Shown here piece after piece: positions 8,350-18,966 of a stretch of 64,000 nt of DNA. Where the stretch lies: contig JACRIN010000038.1 in the NCBI GenBank assembly GCA_016220085.1, positions 1-64,000 on the forward strand, in the 5' to 3' direction. Source of the stretch: Planctomycetota bacterium (lineage in GTDB: Bacteria; Planctomycetota; UBA1135; GCA-002686595). Below the pieces are notes generated by a model. The model was not told where the DNA came from. It saw nothing but the letters and a program-made list of their open reading frames with translations, and did not search any database. The position numbers and the translations under genes were made by a program. Each line of letters begins with the position of its first letter. The stretch's first letter is position 1.

Positions 8350-9734
8350 GCCTCGCTCTTCTGGCGGCGCTTGCGGCCAGCCTCGATCGATTTCGCGATG
8401 TCCTCCAGTTCGTTCCCAAAGAAGTCACGTGGCCAGTTGCGGACCTGTCCGAAAAGATCGAGGTCTAGCCCCGTCAGCGTGGACGCTCCATTCGGTGTCT
8501 CGCAGAAGTACAACGCAGCATCATCCTTGTTGAACTTCCCCTCCGCGACGCGTCGCTGCAAACGGCGAAGCAAGTGCTCGCTGTGGCTCTCTACGATGAT
8601 CTGAACCCCACGAGTCTGGATCGCGTCAATGAACACGTCCGCGAGCCCCTGTTGAACACTCGGGTGCAAGTGGATCTCAGGTTGCTCGAGCAGGATCGTT
8701 GACCCCTCTGGGACATAGAAGCAGAGGACGATCACGGGAAGTACCTGTGACACGCCGAAGCCGACGTCAGGTAGGAGAACCCGAGCAGACGACTTTGATC
8801 GTCGCACGCTTACGCGATACAGATTGCTCTCCTTGTTTATCGGTTCAACTTGGAAGTCGTGGATGAGTCCGAGCTCCTTGAGCCACCACGCCACTTTGGC
8901 TTCGAGAGGTTGCCTCTTCCCTCTCCTCTTTCCGACGGTCGCGCCCCTCGCGGCCGCGGACAGTAACGCGGAGACGACCTTCTCACCTCGGCGTCCCATG
9001 TCCATCGGCTCCGTGCCTGACCACCGGTAGTCGCGATAGGGGTACTCGCGAAGCGGACCCAAGTAGTAGGTGCGCTGCATTTGGCGCTCGAACTCGAGTT
9101 CGAGATCGCTGAGGAAGCCCGCGTTCTGGTACGCGGCCCGGACCTGGTCCGGAAAGCCGTAGAACTTGACCGGTGGCGAAAGCCCCTCAGGCGGGCGGCC
9201 TTGGCTCTTCTTGAAGCTGAATGGACCCGACTCGACGGAAAGGTCGTACTTCGATTGCGTGCGGCCGTCCGAGGATGGCCGCGGCCGCATCGCGAACCTG
9301 CACCCGGCGAACTCGTACGCCATCTCGTCAACGACGAGTCGGCCCTGTGCGTCCTCACCCACCGAGGTCGCGATCGCGATATCACTTCCGCTCAGAATCG
9401 GCTCTGCGTCATCGTCCTCCGGATCAGCGACCACGAGTTCCTCGAGCGTCCGCCACGACAGCTTCAGGTCCAACGATCGTTGCTTCGCGCCCTTGAAGAG
9501 TAGGTCGTCGAACGTGCCGAAGACGGCAAGGCTTCGTTCGCTCTTCTCCTCGCCCAGGTACAGCACCTGTTGACGATCGGGACTGTCCGCCGTTTGCTTG
9601 AGCATGAGCAGGACCTGCAGGATGCTCGACTTTCCTGACGAGTTCGTTCCGAACAACCCGGTGAGCCGCGCGAGGCGCATCTCTCGGATTCGCTCCCACG
9701 CCTTGAAGTTGGACAGGTCTAGGCCGGTAAGCAT
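8346..9734 (-). CDS. AAA/ABC-like ATPase with DUF3696-type C-terminus
   Basis: A 462-residue SMC/RecF-like ATPase. Walker A is GTNSSGKS (29-36). Walker B is ILLEQPEIHLHP with the catalytic Glu at about 350, and the ESHSEH switch lies at 383-388. The C-terminus QVRNWPRDFFGNEL resembles the DUF3696 tail that follows such ATPases. Proteins of this class act as sensor or switch subunits in two-gene defence systems (for example PARIS, with a Toprim effector, or Septu, with an HNH effector). Here the downstream coupled gene encodes a PIN-like effector. The start has a good ribosome site (AGAGGA). Position next to tRNA-Ala and milder codon bias suggest horizontal acquisition. Confidence 0.87.
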   Translation of the reverse strand: MLTGLDLSNFKAWERIREMRLARLTGLFGTNSSGKSSILQVLLMLKQTADSPDRQQVLYLGEEKSERSLAVFGTFDDLLFKGAKQRSLDLKLSWRTLEELVVADPEDDDAEPILSGSDIAIATSVGEDAQGRLVVDEMAYEFAGCRFAMRPRPSSDGRTQSKYDLSVESGPFSFKKSQGRPPEGLSPPVKFYGFPDQVRAAYQNAGFLSDLELEFERQMQRTYYLGPLREYPYRDYRWSGTEPMDMGRRGEKVVSALLSAAARGATVGKRRGKRQPLEAKVAWWLKELGLIHDFQVEPINKESNLYRVSVRRSKSSARVLLPDVGFGVSQVLPVIVLCFYVPEGSTILLEQPEIHLHPSVQQGLADVFIDAIQTRGVQIIVESHSEHLLRRLQRRVAEGKFNKDDAALYFCETPNGASTLTGLDLDLFGQVRNWPRDFFGNELEDIAKSIEAGRKRRQKSEA

Positions 9735-9900
9735 CTGGTCCTCTGGTTGCGGGCGTGAACGCTCTGCGTGTTGCTCGTCGTCAGTCCAACACTCTAGCGG
9801 GCGCCGTGTGCGTCAACCCATCCTTGGCGGTTCGGGTTGCAGCGGTCGTCGCGGCGAGCCGGGACCCGACAAGCGAGCGGGGGGGGCGGCCCAAGAACAA

Positions 9901-9931
9901 CCCGGGCCGTGGCGAAACGCCCCGGCCCGGG
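9901..9931 (-). terminator. Hairpin terminator after tRNA-Ala
   Basis: CCCGGGCC at 9901 pairs with GGCCCGGG ending at 9931; the stem continues inward (13 of 14 pairs) around an AAA loop. It lies ten bases beyond the tRNA 3' end and is followed on the minus strand by TTGTTCTTGG, a weak T-rich tract. Confidence 0.7.
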
Positions 9932-9940
9932 TCTGATCGG

Positions 9941-10016
9941 TGGTGGAGGCTAAGGGAGTCGAACCCTCGACCTTCGCATTGCGAACGCGACGCTCTACCA
10001 GCTGAGCTAAGCCCCC
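9941..10016 (-). tRNA. tRNA-Ala (CGC)
   Basis: On the minus strand the acceptor GGGGGCT pairs with AGCCTCC (one G-T), the D-arm holds AGCTCAGCTGGTAGAGC, anticodon stem TCGCG/TGCGA encloses loop TTCGCAA with anticodon CGC, the T-loop is TTCGACT, and A73 is followed by an encoded CCA at 9941-9943. It reads GCG, which is very frequent in this genome. Its 3' end faces the ATPase/PIN island. Confidence 0.96.
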
Positions 10017-10030
10017 GAAAGAGGGCGGGG

Positions 10031-10059
10031 ATACTAGCGTCGAGTCGCGCGCGGTGGAA
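10031..10059 (-). promoter_or_regulatory. Candidate promoter for tRNA-Ala
   Basis: On the minus strand TTCCAC (10059-10054) and TAGTAT (10036-10031) are 17 bases apart, and the -10 box ends 14 bases before the tRNA 5' end. The -10 box is good, the -35 box poor. Confidence 0.5.
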
Positions 10060-10199
10060 GTCCGAGGCGGGCTCGCTCGGTCGAACCCGGGGGCGACCGC
10101 CGACCGGCGCGTTCTCCGGCGCCGCGCGTGCGCGTGGAGCCGGCGTTCCCCTTGGCTACCCTGGTCCACCCGAAGTCCGGCAGAGCAGAGGAGTTGCCG

Positions 10200-11204
10200 A
10201 TGTCCGACCAGTACGTGATCTGTGCCCGTGCCGTCCACAAACACAAAGGCGAGTTCGTGGCCGAGCCCGGCAAGCTCCGCTACCTGAAGGTGCCGCCGAA
10301 GTCCGTGCCGAAGCCCGAGCACGAGCTCGAGGTCGCCGACTGGGCCCAGGAGGTCCGCGACCTCGCCGACGGGATGCGCGACGGGCTGGTCGCCAAGTCC
10401 GGCGACGTGCTGATCTTCGTGCACGGCTACAACAACGACATCGAGGTCATCCGCCGGCGGCAGATGCGGCTCCAGAAGGACATGCACACCGCCGGTTGGA
10501 AGGGCATCGTGATCTCGTTCGACTGGCCGAGCGACGACTCGACCTTGAACTACTACGAGGACCGCGGCGACGCGGCCGAAGTCGCGCACTCGATGGTCAC
10601 CGGCGGCATTTCGGTGCTCGCGCGCGGCCAGGCGGACGGCTGCCAGACCAACGTCCACTTGCTCGGCCACAGCACCGGCGCGTTCGTGATCATGGAGGCG
10701 TTCGCGCAGGCCGAGAAGTACGGTTCGCTGTTCAAGAGCGACTGGCGCGTCGCCCAGGTCGCGTTCATCGGCGGTGACGTGTCGAGCGGCTCGCTCGCGC
10801 ACGATTCGCAATGGGCGCGGCCGATGTTCGATCGCTGCATGCGGCTGACCAACTACACGAACGGTTTCGATCACGTGCTCGCGATCTCGAATGCGAAGCG
10901 CCTCGGTGTCGCGCCGCGCGCGGGCCGCGTCGGCTTGCCGGCGGACGCGCATTCGAAGGCGGCCGACGTCGACTGCTCGCAGCACTTCCAGTCGATCGAC
11001 CCCAAGAAGGCTACGTACTTCGGCACGTTCGCTCACTCGTGGCACATCGGCGATCCGGTGTTCGCGCTCGATCTTTCGATGACGCTCGAAGGCCGCATCG
11101 ACCGCAACTTCCTGCCGACGCGCGCTCCGATCGGTGGCAAGCTCGTGCTCCAGAAGGGCAAGCGGCCGGCGTTCGAGCGCGACTGGCACCTCGACGGGGT
11201 CTGA
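10200..11204 (+). CDS. DUF900-type alpha/beta hydrolase
   Basis: The 334-residue protein has the hydrolase core of the DUF900 family: oxyanion segment LIFVHGYNND at 71-80, SFDWPS at 106-111, and nucleophile elbow GHSTG with Ser158. A C-terminal candidate His lies in FAHSWHIGD. There is no signal peptide at this start, so it is probably cytoplasmic. ATG 10200 is chosen for the AGAGGAG ribosome site six bases upstream; the frame can be opened 24 codons earlier but without one. The substrate is unknown; the family is esterase- or lipase-like. Confidence 0.82.
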   Translation: MSDQYVICARAVHKHKGEFVAEPGKLRYLKVPPKSVPKPEHELEVADWAQEVRDLADGMRDGLVAKSGDVLIFVHGYNNDIEVIRRRQMRLQKDMHTAGWKGIVISFDWPSDDSTLNYYEDRGDAAEVAHSMVTGGISVLARGQADGCQTNVHLLGHSTGAFVIMEAFAQAEKYGSLFKSDWRVAQVAFIGGDVSSGSLAHDSQWARPMFDRCMRLTNYTNGFDHVLAISNAKRLGVAPRAGRVGLPADAHSKAADVDCSQHFQSIDPKKATYFGTFAHSWHIGDPVFALDLSMTLEGRIDRNFLPTRAPIGGKLVLQKGKRPAFERDWHLDGV

Positions 11205-11495
11205 CCGGGCTTTGCGGCTGCCGAGGCTCCGAACCGGGCCTCCATGGCGTCGAGGCGAAGCGACGGAGCGGCTGCGTGGGTCCACGCTGAGTCGCCGCGC
11301 GTCCTCCGCGCGGCGCGGTGCGCCCATCCCGCGTCGCCGCGACTGCGACGAGCACGGTGCGGGCGCGCACCGCGTTGGCGCGCAGTCGAAGAGCGGCGCG
11401 GCGAGTCGACGGATCCAAGCCCCGCGACGCCGGCGTGGGCGGACGCGGCCGCGTGCCGTATCATCCTCGCCCTTCAAAGCGAACAGGAGCACCCC

Positions 11496-14246
<2,751 letters not shown>

Positions 14247-14271
14247 CGCCTTCGAGGGGGCGTTCCTCGCC

Positions 14272-14961
14272 ATGTCCGAGATCGTAGTCGTCGCGGATCC
14301 CGCCGAGCTCGCGCGCAAGGTCGCGTTGCGCACGGCGAGCGAGCTCGCGCTCGCGATCGAGGAGCGCGGCTTCGGCTTCGTCGCGTTGCCGGGCGGCTCG
14401 TTCGCGCGGGTGTTGTTCGAGGAGTTCGTCGAGCTCTCGTTGCAGTGGGACAAGGTCGAGTTCTTCTTCACCGACGAATGCGGCGTCCCGCCCGAACATC
14501 CCGCGAGCCGCTTCGCCGCGGCGAACCTGATCCTGCTGAAGAATCAGCGCATCGGCGCCCACCAGCTCCACCGCGTCGAAGCCGACCACCACGACCTCGA
14601 ATGGGCGGCGGACCGCTACGCCGAGGAACTCCCCGACGAAGGCTTCGACGTGATGCTCTTCGAGCTCGGCGCCGACGGGCACATCGCGTCGCTGTTCCCG
14701 AGTTCGCCGGCGTTCGAGGAGAGCGAGCGCTTGCTCGTGCCGGTCGAAGTCGAGCAGAAGCCGAAGCGCCGCGTGACGATGACGCCGGCGGCGATCGCGC
14801 TCGCGCGCACGACGATACTCTACGCGCAGGGTCGCGACAAGGCGGCGGCGGTCGAACGCGCGTTGCTCGGGCCGCTCGATCCGCGCGCGTGCCCGGCGCA
14901 GCTCCTGCGCGACGGCGTTTGGCTGATCGAACGCGGCGCGGCGCCTCGCACGAGCTGCTGA
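14272..14961 (+). CDS. pgl: 6-phosphogluconolactonase
   Basis: A 229-residue member of the glucosamine-6-phosphate isomerase/6-phosphogluconolactonase fold. Diagnostic motifs are VALPGGSFARVLFEE, FFFTDECGVPPEHPASRFAAAN and ELGADGHIASLFPSSPA, the last carrying the catalytic Asp/His region. It hydrolyses 6-phosphogluconolactone in the oxidative pentose phosphate pathway. The length is typical of the DevB/Pgl type. It lies directly behind aconitase on the same strand and ends in a hairpin two bases after the stop. Confidence 0.9.
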   Translation: MSEIVVVADPAELARKVALRTASELALAIEERGFGFVALPGGSFARVLFEEFVELSLQWDKVEFFFTDECGVPPEHPASRFAAANLILLKNQRIGAHQLHRVEADHHDLEWAADRYAEELPDEGFDVMLFELGADGHIASLFPSSPAFEESERLLVPVEVEQKPKRRVTMTPAAIALARTTILYAQGRDKAAAVERALLGPLDPRACPAQLLRDGVWLIERGAAPRTSC

Positions 14962-14962
14962 G

Positions 14963-14981
14963 CGCGCCTCCGGGAGGCGCG
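14963..14981 (+). terminator. Hairpin after pgl
   Basis: CGCGCCTC and GAGGCGCG form a perfect 8-bp stem around CGG, starting two bases beyond the stop codon. There is no T-tract, so termination there is plausible but not certain. Confidence 0.55.
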
Positions 14982-15488
14982 AGGTCCTCGCGAAGCGCGC
15001 ACGCGACCCTCGAGCGCGGCTCGTCTACCCACGACTGCCCTGTTCGGCGCATGGCGCGCGCGGTCCGTTCGCGGGAAGCTCGAGAGTGAGATCCCGCTCT
15101 GAATCCGCGGACCCGTTCCGCGAGGAGGTGCTCGATGCCGCGCCCGACCGCACGTCGCGCAAACGAAGCGCAGGCCGGTGGCGCGCCGAGACCCGCGGCT
15201 CGCGCTGCGGCGCCGCCTCGCTGCATTTCGAACTGGCCTGCCGGCTGACCGACGGGTCGGACCCTCTGTGAGGTTCGAGGCTGGCCGCGCGAGCGGCCGG
15301 CCTCCTTTCTCGGCCCGCGCGCGGGCCTCGATGCCCACTCGAGGCTCCCTAGATCGCGGCGCATCAGGTTCGTCGCGTCGTGAGTTGGTTCCTCGGATCG
15401 CTCCACGGGCCCGCGCTCGGACGTTTCGGCGCGATGCGCGCGTTTGGGGCCGCGCTCGGGCTCGTCGTCGTGGTCGTTGTCGCGCGCA
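14982..15488 (+). other. Intergenic region with a small ORF and hairpin
   Basis: About 500 bases without a recognised gene. A 37-codon frame at 15135-15248 (begins MPRPTARRANEA) has a strong GAGGAGG Shine-Dalgarno 7 bases before its ATG. An overlapping 61-codon frame (GTG 15086 to 15271, with FREEVLDAAPDRTS) is an alternative. A hairpin GGCCGC-GCGA-GCGGCC at 15283-15298 followed by a pyrimidine-rich run could terminate either, or a small RNA. A second candidate coding start for the downstream phosphatase lies at 15434 in another frame. Confidence 0.4.
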
Positions 15489-16106
15489 ATGCATGTCGGC
15501 GTGTGCAACGGAAACCTGCACGTCGTCGCGGCCGACCGCGTGTATCGCAGCGCGCAGCTCTCGCCCGACGAGCTGCACACGTTCGTCGCCGAGCACGGCA
15601 TCCGGCGCGCGCTCTATCTGCGCAAGGCGAGCGATCCGACGCCGGAGTACGCGGCGGAGCAAGCGCTCTGCGCCGAGGTCGACGTCGAGTTCGTCGGCCT
15701 GCCGTTCAGTCCGACTCGTTTGCCGGAGCCCGAGCTGCTGGTCGAGCTGATCGCGTGCTTCCGCCGCGGGCCGTATCCGCTGCTGATCCACTGCGAGCAC
15801 GGCGCGGATCGGACCGGGCTCGCGAGCGTCGTGTACGGGCTCGTCGTCGAGAGCAAGGAGCTCGACCGCGCGCTGCGCGACGATCTGTCGTGGCGCACCG
15901 GCCACGCCGGGCTCGGGCGCGAGCGCGCGATGGATCGGCTCTTCGAGCTCTTCCGCGACACGCGGGGAGGGCGCGACTTCGAGACGTGGGCGCGCGAGGT
16001 CTATCCGGAGCTCCACCAAGAGCTCGTGCATCCGCCGCGTCCGAGCGAGCGCATCGCGCCGGCACGCAAGCGCGATCCGATCGCGCCGGCCTCCGACCCG
16101 AGGTGA
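15489..16106 (+). CDS. Tyrosine/dual-specificity phosphatase-like protein
   Basis: The 205-residue protein opens with GNLHVVAADRVYRSAQLSP, the usual start of bacterial dual-specificity phosphatases. It has the P-loop HCEHGADRTG with Cys102 and Arg108. The general acid Asp is expected before the P-loop but is not certain. Family members dephosphorylate protein Tyr or phosphoinositides, often in the periplasm. Homologues normally carry an N-terminal membrane anchor. Here a good one (MRAFGAALGLVVVVVVAR) is encoded just upstream from ATG 15434 but in a different frame, so a frameshift is possible. ATG 15489 is the first start in the phosphatase frame. The C-terminus ends in a charged tail. Confidence 0.78.
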   Translation: MHVGVCNGNLHVVAADRVYRSAQLSPDELHTFVAEHGIRRALYLRKASDPTPEYAAEQALCAEVDVEFVGLPFSPTRLPEPELLVELIACFRRGPYPLLIHCEHGADRTGLASVVYGLVVESKELDRALRDDLSWRTGHAGLGRERAMDRLFELFRDTRGGRDFETWAREVYPELHQELVHPPRPSERIAPARKRDPIAPASDPR

Positions 16107-16159
16107 CCGCTGCGCAGAGGCGGGGCTACGTGGCAAACTCTCGCCCCGGAGTGTTCGCC

Positions 16160-17563
16160 ATGCATCGGATCCGTCCCCTCGCGTTCATGTTCGTCCTCAC
16201 CGCTTGCGCGGCCCCCGAGCCGCCGCACGCGTCGGCTGCCGTCGCGGCGCCTCCCGCGGCTTCCGCGGAGTCAGCCGCGGACACCGGAGTCGCCGTCGAG
16301 GTCGTTCCTGCGGCGCAACCGTCGTCCGCAAGCGAGCCCGCGGTCGAGCCGCCGGCCGGAGATCCGATCGCGCAGTCCGACGGCGTCGTGCAGAGCGACT
16401 GGGTCGTGCAGAGCGACGCGGCCGCACGGAGCGAGCTTGCCGCGCAGGGCGCGCCGGGGACGACGGCGTCCGCGCCGCGCTCGGCCCGCCGTGTCGCGCG
16501 CACCAGCGGGCGGCTGCTCGATTGGGAGCAACGCGAGCTCGCGCGCGCCGCCTTCGCCGCGCTGACGCCGGACGAGCAAGTCGGGCTCGTCGAGGCGCTC
16601 GCGATCGAGAGCGCGAACATCGGGTCGTTCCAGATGGTGCTCGTGCGCTTCGTGCTCGGCAGCGAGGAGATCGATCCGGGGCTGCGGCCCGACGCCGCGC
16701 CGCTCGCCTGGTACGACGCGGAGACGCACGCGCCGAAGCAGCCGATTCCGCGCCGCGTGCTCACGCCCGACGATCCGCGCGTCGCGACCGCCGAGCGCGA
16801 GATCCTCGGTGCGCTCGAGCGCCGCGAAGCGGTCAGCGGCTGGACCTACGACTGGGGTCGACGCGACGTGGTGCGCCTCGCGAACGAGCGCGATCCGTGG
16901 CGCGTGTTCGAGAACGCGTTGCTCGGCCTGCCGCCGTACTGGGACCTCGCGGAAGCGCTGGTCGAGCAACGGCTCGACGACGGCACGTATCAGAAGGTGC
17001 TCGCCGCGTTCGGCCACGCGTACACCGATCGCGTCGGCGGCGTGTACCCGAACATCACGCTCTACGACGCCTATGCGTCGCGCGCGTCGATCGAGATGCC
17101 GGACGTCGACACGCTCGGGCTGGTGCACGAGGTGCTCGGCGACTTCGAGACGTGGAAGTCGATCGTGCCCGAGCCGCAGCACCCGGAACTCTTCGGTCGC
17201 CTCGGCCAGCTCTACATGCCTGCGTTCCACTTCCGCGGCTTGCGCAACGCGGTCGCGCGGACGTTCGTGTGCGGCTCGACCGAGCTCCGCGACGGCTATC
17301 AACAGCACTTGGACAACTTCCACGCGCTCTGGGAGAGCGCCGGATCCGATCCTGCCGCGCTCGCGGCGCGGTTGCCCGACGAGACGAAGTGGAACGAGTT
17401 CCTGGTCGGACTGACCGAGCGCGCGCCGAGCGACGAGCTCTTCTCGCTGCGCGGTCTGCGCCGACGCGTGACGCTCGATCAGAACGGCGCGGAAGTGCGC
17501 CGGTACCTGTACTGGCTGCTCGAGCAAGCGGACGCGTACCGGCGAATCGGCGCCGGGCGCTGA
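16160..17563 (+). CDS. Predicted lipoprotein of unknown function
   Basis: A 467-residue protein with a lipoprotein signal: MHRIRPLAFMFVLTAC gives a lipobox with Cys16. Residues 17-120 are an Ala/Pro/Ser-rich linker containing an 18-bp repeat array. The folded part (about 125-467) is helical, rich in Trp and Tyr (PPYWDLAEALVEQRL, DDGTYQKVLAAFGHAYTDRVGGVYPN, YLYWLLEQADAYRR) and matches no family I recognise. It follows the phosphatase gene by 53 bases on the same strand. Confidence 0.8.
   Translation: MHRIRPLAFMFVLTACAAPEPPHASAAVAAPPAASAESAADTGVAVEVVPAAQPSSASEPAVEPPAGDPIAQSDGVVQSDWVVQSDAAARSELAAQGAPGTTASAPRSARRVARTSGRLLDWEQRELARAAFAALTPDEQVGLVEALAIESANIGSFQMVLVRFVLGSEEIDPGLRPDAAPLAWYDAETHAPKQPIPRRVLTPDDPRVATAEREILGALERREAVSGWTYDWGRRDVVRLANERDPWRVFENALLGLPPYWDLAEALVEQRLDDGTYQKVLAAFGHAYTDRVGGVYPNITLYDAYASRASIEMPDVDTLGLVHEVLGDFETWKSIVPEPQHPELFGRLGQLYMPAFHFRGLRNAVARTFVCGSTELRDGYQQHLDNFHALWESAGSDPAALAARLPDETKWNEFLVGLTERAPSDELFSLRGLRRRVTLDQNGAEVRRYLYWLLEQADAYRRIGAGR
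16373..16444 (+). repeat. 18-bp tandem repeat in lipoprotein linker, 4 units
   Basis: Units at 16373, 16391, 16409 and 16427 encode QSDGVV, QSDWVV, QSDAAA and RSELAA. The period is a multiple of three and lies in the linker between lipobox and folded domain. Confidence 0.85.
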
Positions 17564-17610
17564 ACGCCGCGCCGGTTCGTGGCGCTGGCTCGCGGACGCC
17601 GCGCGCCCAC

Positions 17611-17638
17611 GCACTCGCGCACTCGCGCACTCGCGCAC
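17611..17638 (+). repeat. 8-bp tandem repeat, 3.5 units
   Basis: GCACTCGC is repeated exactly at 17611, 17619 and 17627, then breaks off after GCAC. It starts 47 bases after the lipoprotein stop codon. Confidence 0.85.
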
Positions 17639-17651
17639 GGCCGACTCGTCA

Positions 17652-17903
17652 TTGCCGAAAACGAGCCGCGCCGGATGCGGGAAGGGCAAAAGGGACTTCG
17701 TGCGGCGTTCGCCCGCGACGCCGCGCGCCGAGAAGCCGCAATTCGCCTCCGTCGTCCGCGCCGAAAAGCTCGCGCAGGCGAGCGCGCGCTCGATCAAGCC
17801 GCGCGTGTCGTCGGCCGACAGGGAGCTCGTGCGCCGTCCCAACCGGCACGGGGAGCGTACACCCCGCGCAGAGGAGCTCGGTGCGCAACTCCTGAAGAGA
17901 TGA
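17652..17903 (+). CDS. Possible small basic protein
   Basis: An 83-codon frame starting at TTG with a Lys/Arg-rich translation (MPKTSRAGCGKGKRDFVRR...). Its third positions are G or C in most codons, which fits the coding pattern here, but there is no ribosome site and no recognisable family. An antisense frame over the same bases contains LLCAGCTLPVPVG and cannot be excluded. The rest of the 17564-17945 gap, apart from the 8-bp repeat, shows nothing. Confidence 0.25.
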   Translation: MPKTSRAGCGKGKRDFVRRSPATPRAEKPQFASVVRAEKLAQASARSIKPRVSSADRELVRRPNRHGERTPRAEELGAQLLKR

Positions 17904-17945
17904 CATGGCGATCCGGCGTCGATGGCGGCGCCGGATCGTTTGCTT

Positions 17946-18890
17946 TCAGGCGAGCAGCAGTCTGGTCGCGTCCTCGGCGCAGCCCCACGCGAGCGTGATG
18001 CCTGCGCCGCCGTGGCCGTAGTCGTGCACGACCGGGCGGCCGTCGGCGAGCTGCGTTCGTTCGAGACGCACGTTGGGGCGCTTCGGACGCAGGCCGACCT
18101 TCGCGCCGAGCACCGGCCGCGACGCGACCTCGGGCGCGAGGTGCGCGCAGCTCTCGAGGATGCGATTGGAGAGCACCGCGTCCACGCGCGTGTCCCATTG
18201 ATCGAGGTCCGCGCTGCCGCCGCAAATCGTGTCGTGCTCGCGCGGCACGACGTACGAGATCGGATGGCCGGGCTCGTCGTGCACGACGAGCGTCCGCGAT
18301 TCGAGCGGGCCGACGGACACCACCTGTCCGCGCAACGGCCGGATCTCGCGGTCTTCGGTCAGCGAACCCGCCCACACGCCGCTCGCGTGGACGATCGCGT
18401 CGCCGGCGAGCTCGTCGAGCGAGCGCACCTCGCGCTGCTCGAACGCGGCGCCGCGCGCGCGCACGCGCTCGACCAGCCACGCGAGGAACGGCCCGGTGTC
18501 CGCGAGCACCGACGGAAAGAACCAGCCGGCGCGGAAACGGGGATCGGGGAGCTCGTCGCCGCGCGCGTGCCGCACGCCGGGCAAGCCGCGCAGCGATGCG
18601 GGCTCGCTGACGCTCGCCTCGAAGACCATCAGGCCGTCGCGCTCGCTGACGCCGGGCACGTTCGCGCGCGCGAGCTCGCGGTAGACGTCGAGCGAGCGCC
18701 GAGACCAGCGCTCGACCGCTTCGATCGGCCCCGCTTCGTACGGATGCCAGAACGCCGCCGCGACGTTCGACGTGGTGTTCGGGGGCAGCTCGCGCGCGAC
18801 GATCGAGACCCGCGCGCCGGATTCTTGGAGGCGCAGCGCGGCGGTCAGCCCGATCACGCCCGCGCCGACGACAGTGACGGAGAGCGACAT
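17946..18890 (-). CDS. FAD-dependent D-amino-acid oxidase family protein
   Basis: The 314-residue protein has the N-terminal FAD-binding Rossmann motif VVGAGVIGLTAALRLQ (GxGxxG at 9-14) and the DAO features AAFWHPY, LRGQVVSVG, HDYGHGGAGITLAWG near the C-terminus. Members oxidise D-amino acids or related amines to imino acids with release of peroxide. The motif order and length match eukaryote-like D-amino-acid oxidase rather than the DadA dehydrogenases. The gene is divergent from the membrane protein at 18967, with 76 bases between the starts. Confidence 0.88.
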   Translation of the reverse strand: MSLSVTVVGAGVIGLTAALRLQESGARVSIVARELPPNTTSNVAAAFWHPYEAGPIEAVERWSRRSLDVYRELARANVPGVSERDGLMVFEASVSEPASLRGLPGVRHARGDELPDPRFRAGWFFPSVLADTGPFLAWLVERVRARGAAFEQREVRSLDELAGDAIVHASGVWAGSLTEDREIRPLRGQVVSVGPLESRTLVVHDEPGHPISYVVPREHDTICGGSADLDQWDTRVDAVLSNRILESCAHLAPEVASRPVLGAKVGLRPKRPNVRLERTQLADGRPVVHDYGHGGAGITLAWGCAEDATRLLLA

Positions 18891-18966
18891 GGCCCGAGTC
18901 TACTCCCGTCGCGGGTTCGCTTCGCTCGCCCAAAGGCGTAGCGTGCTCGGCGGTATCGTGGAGGGG

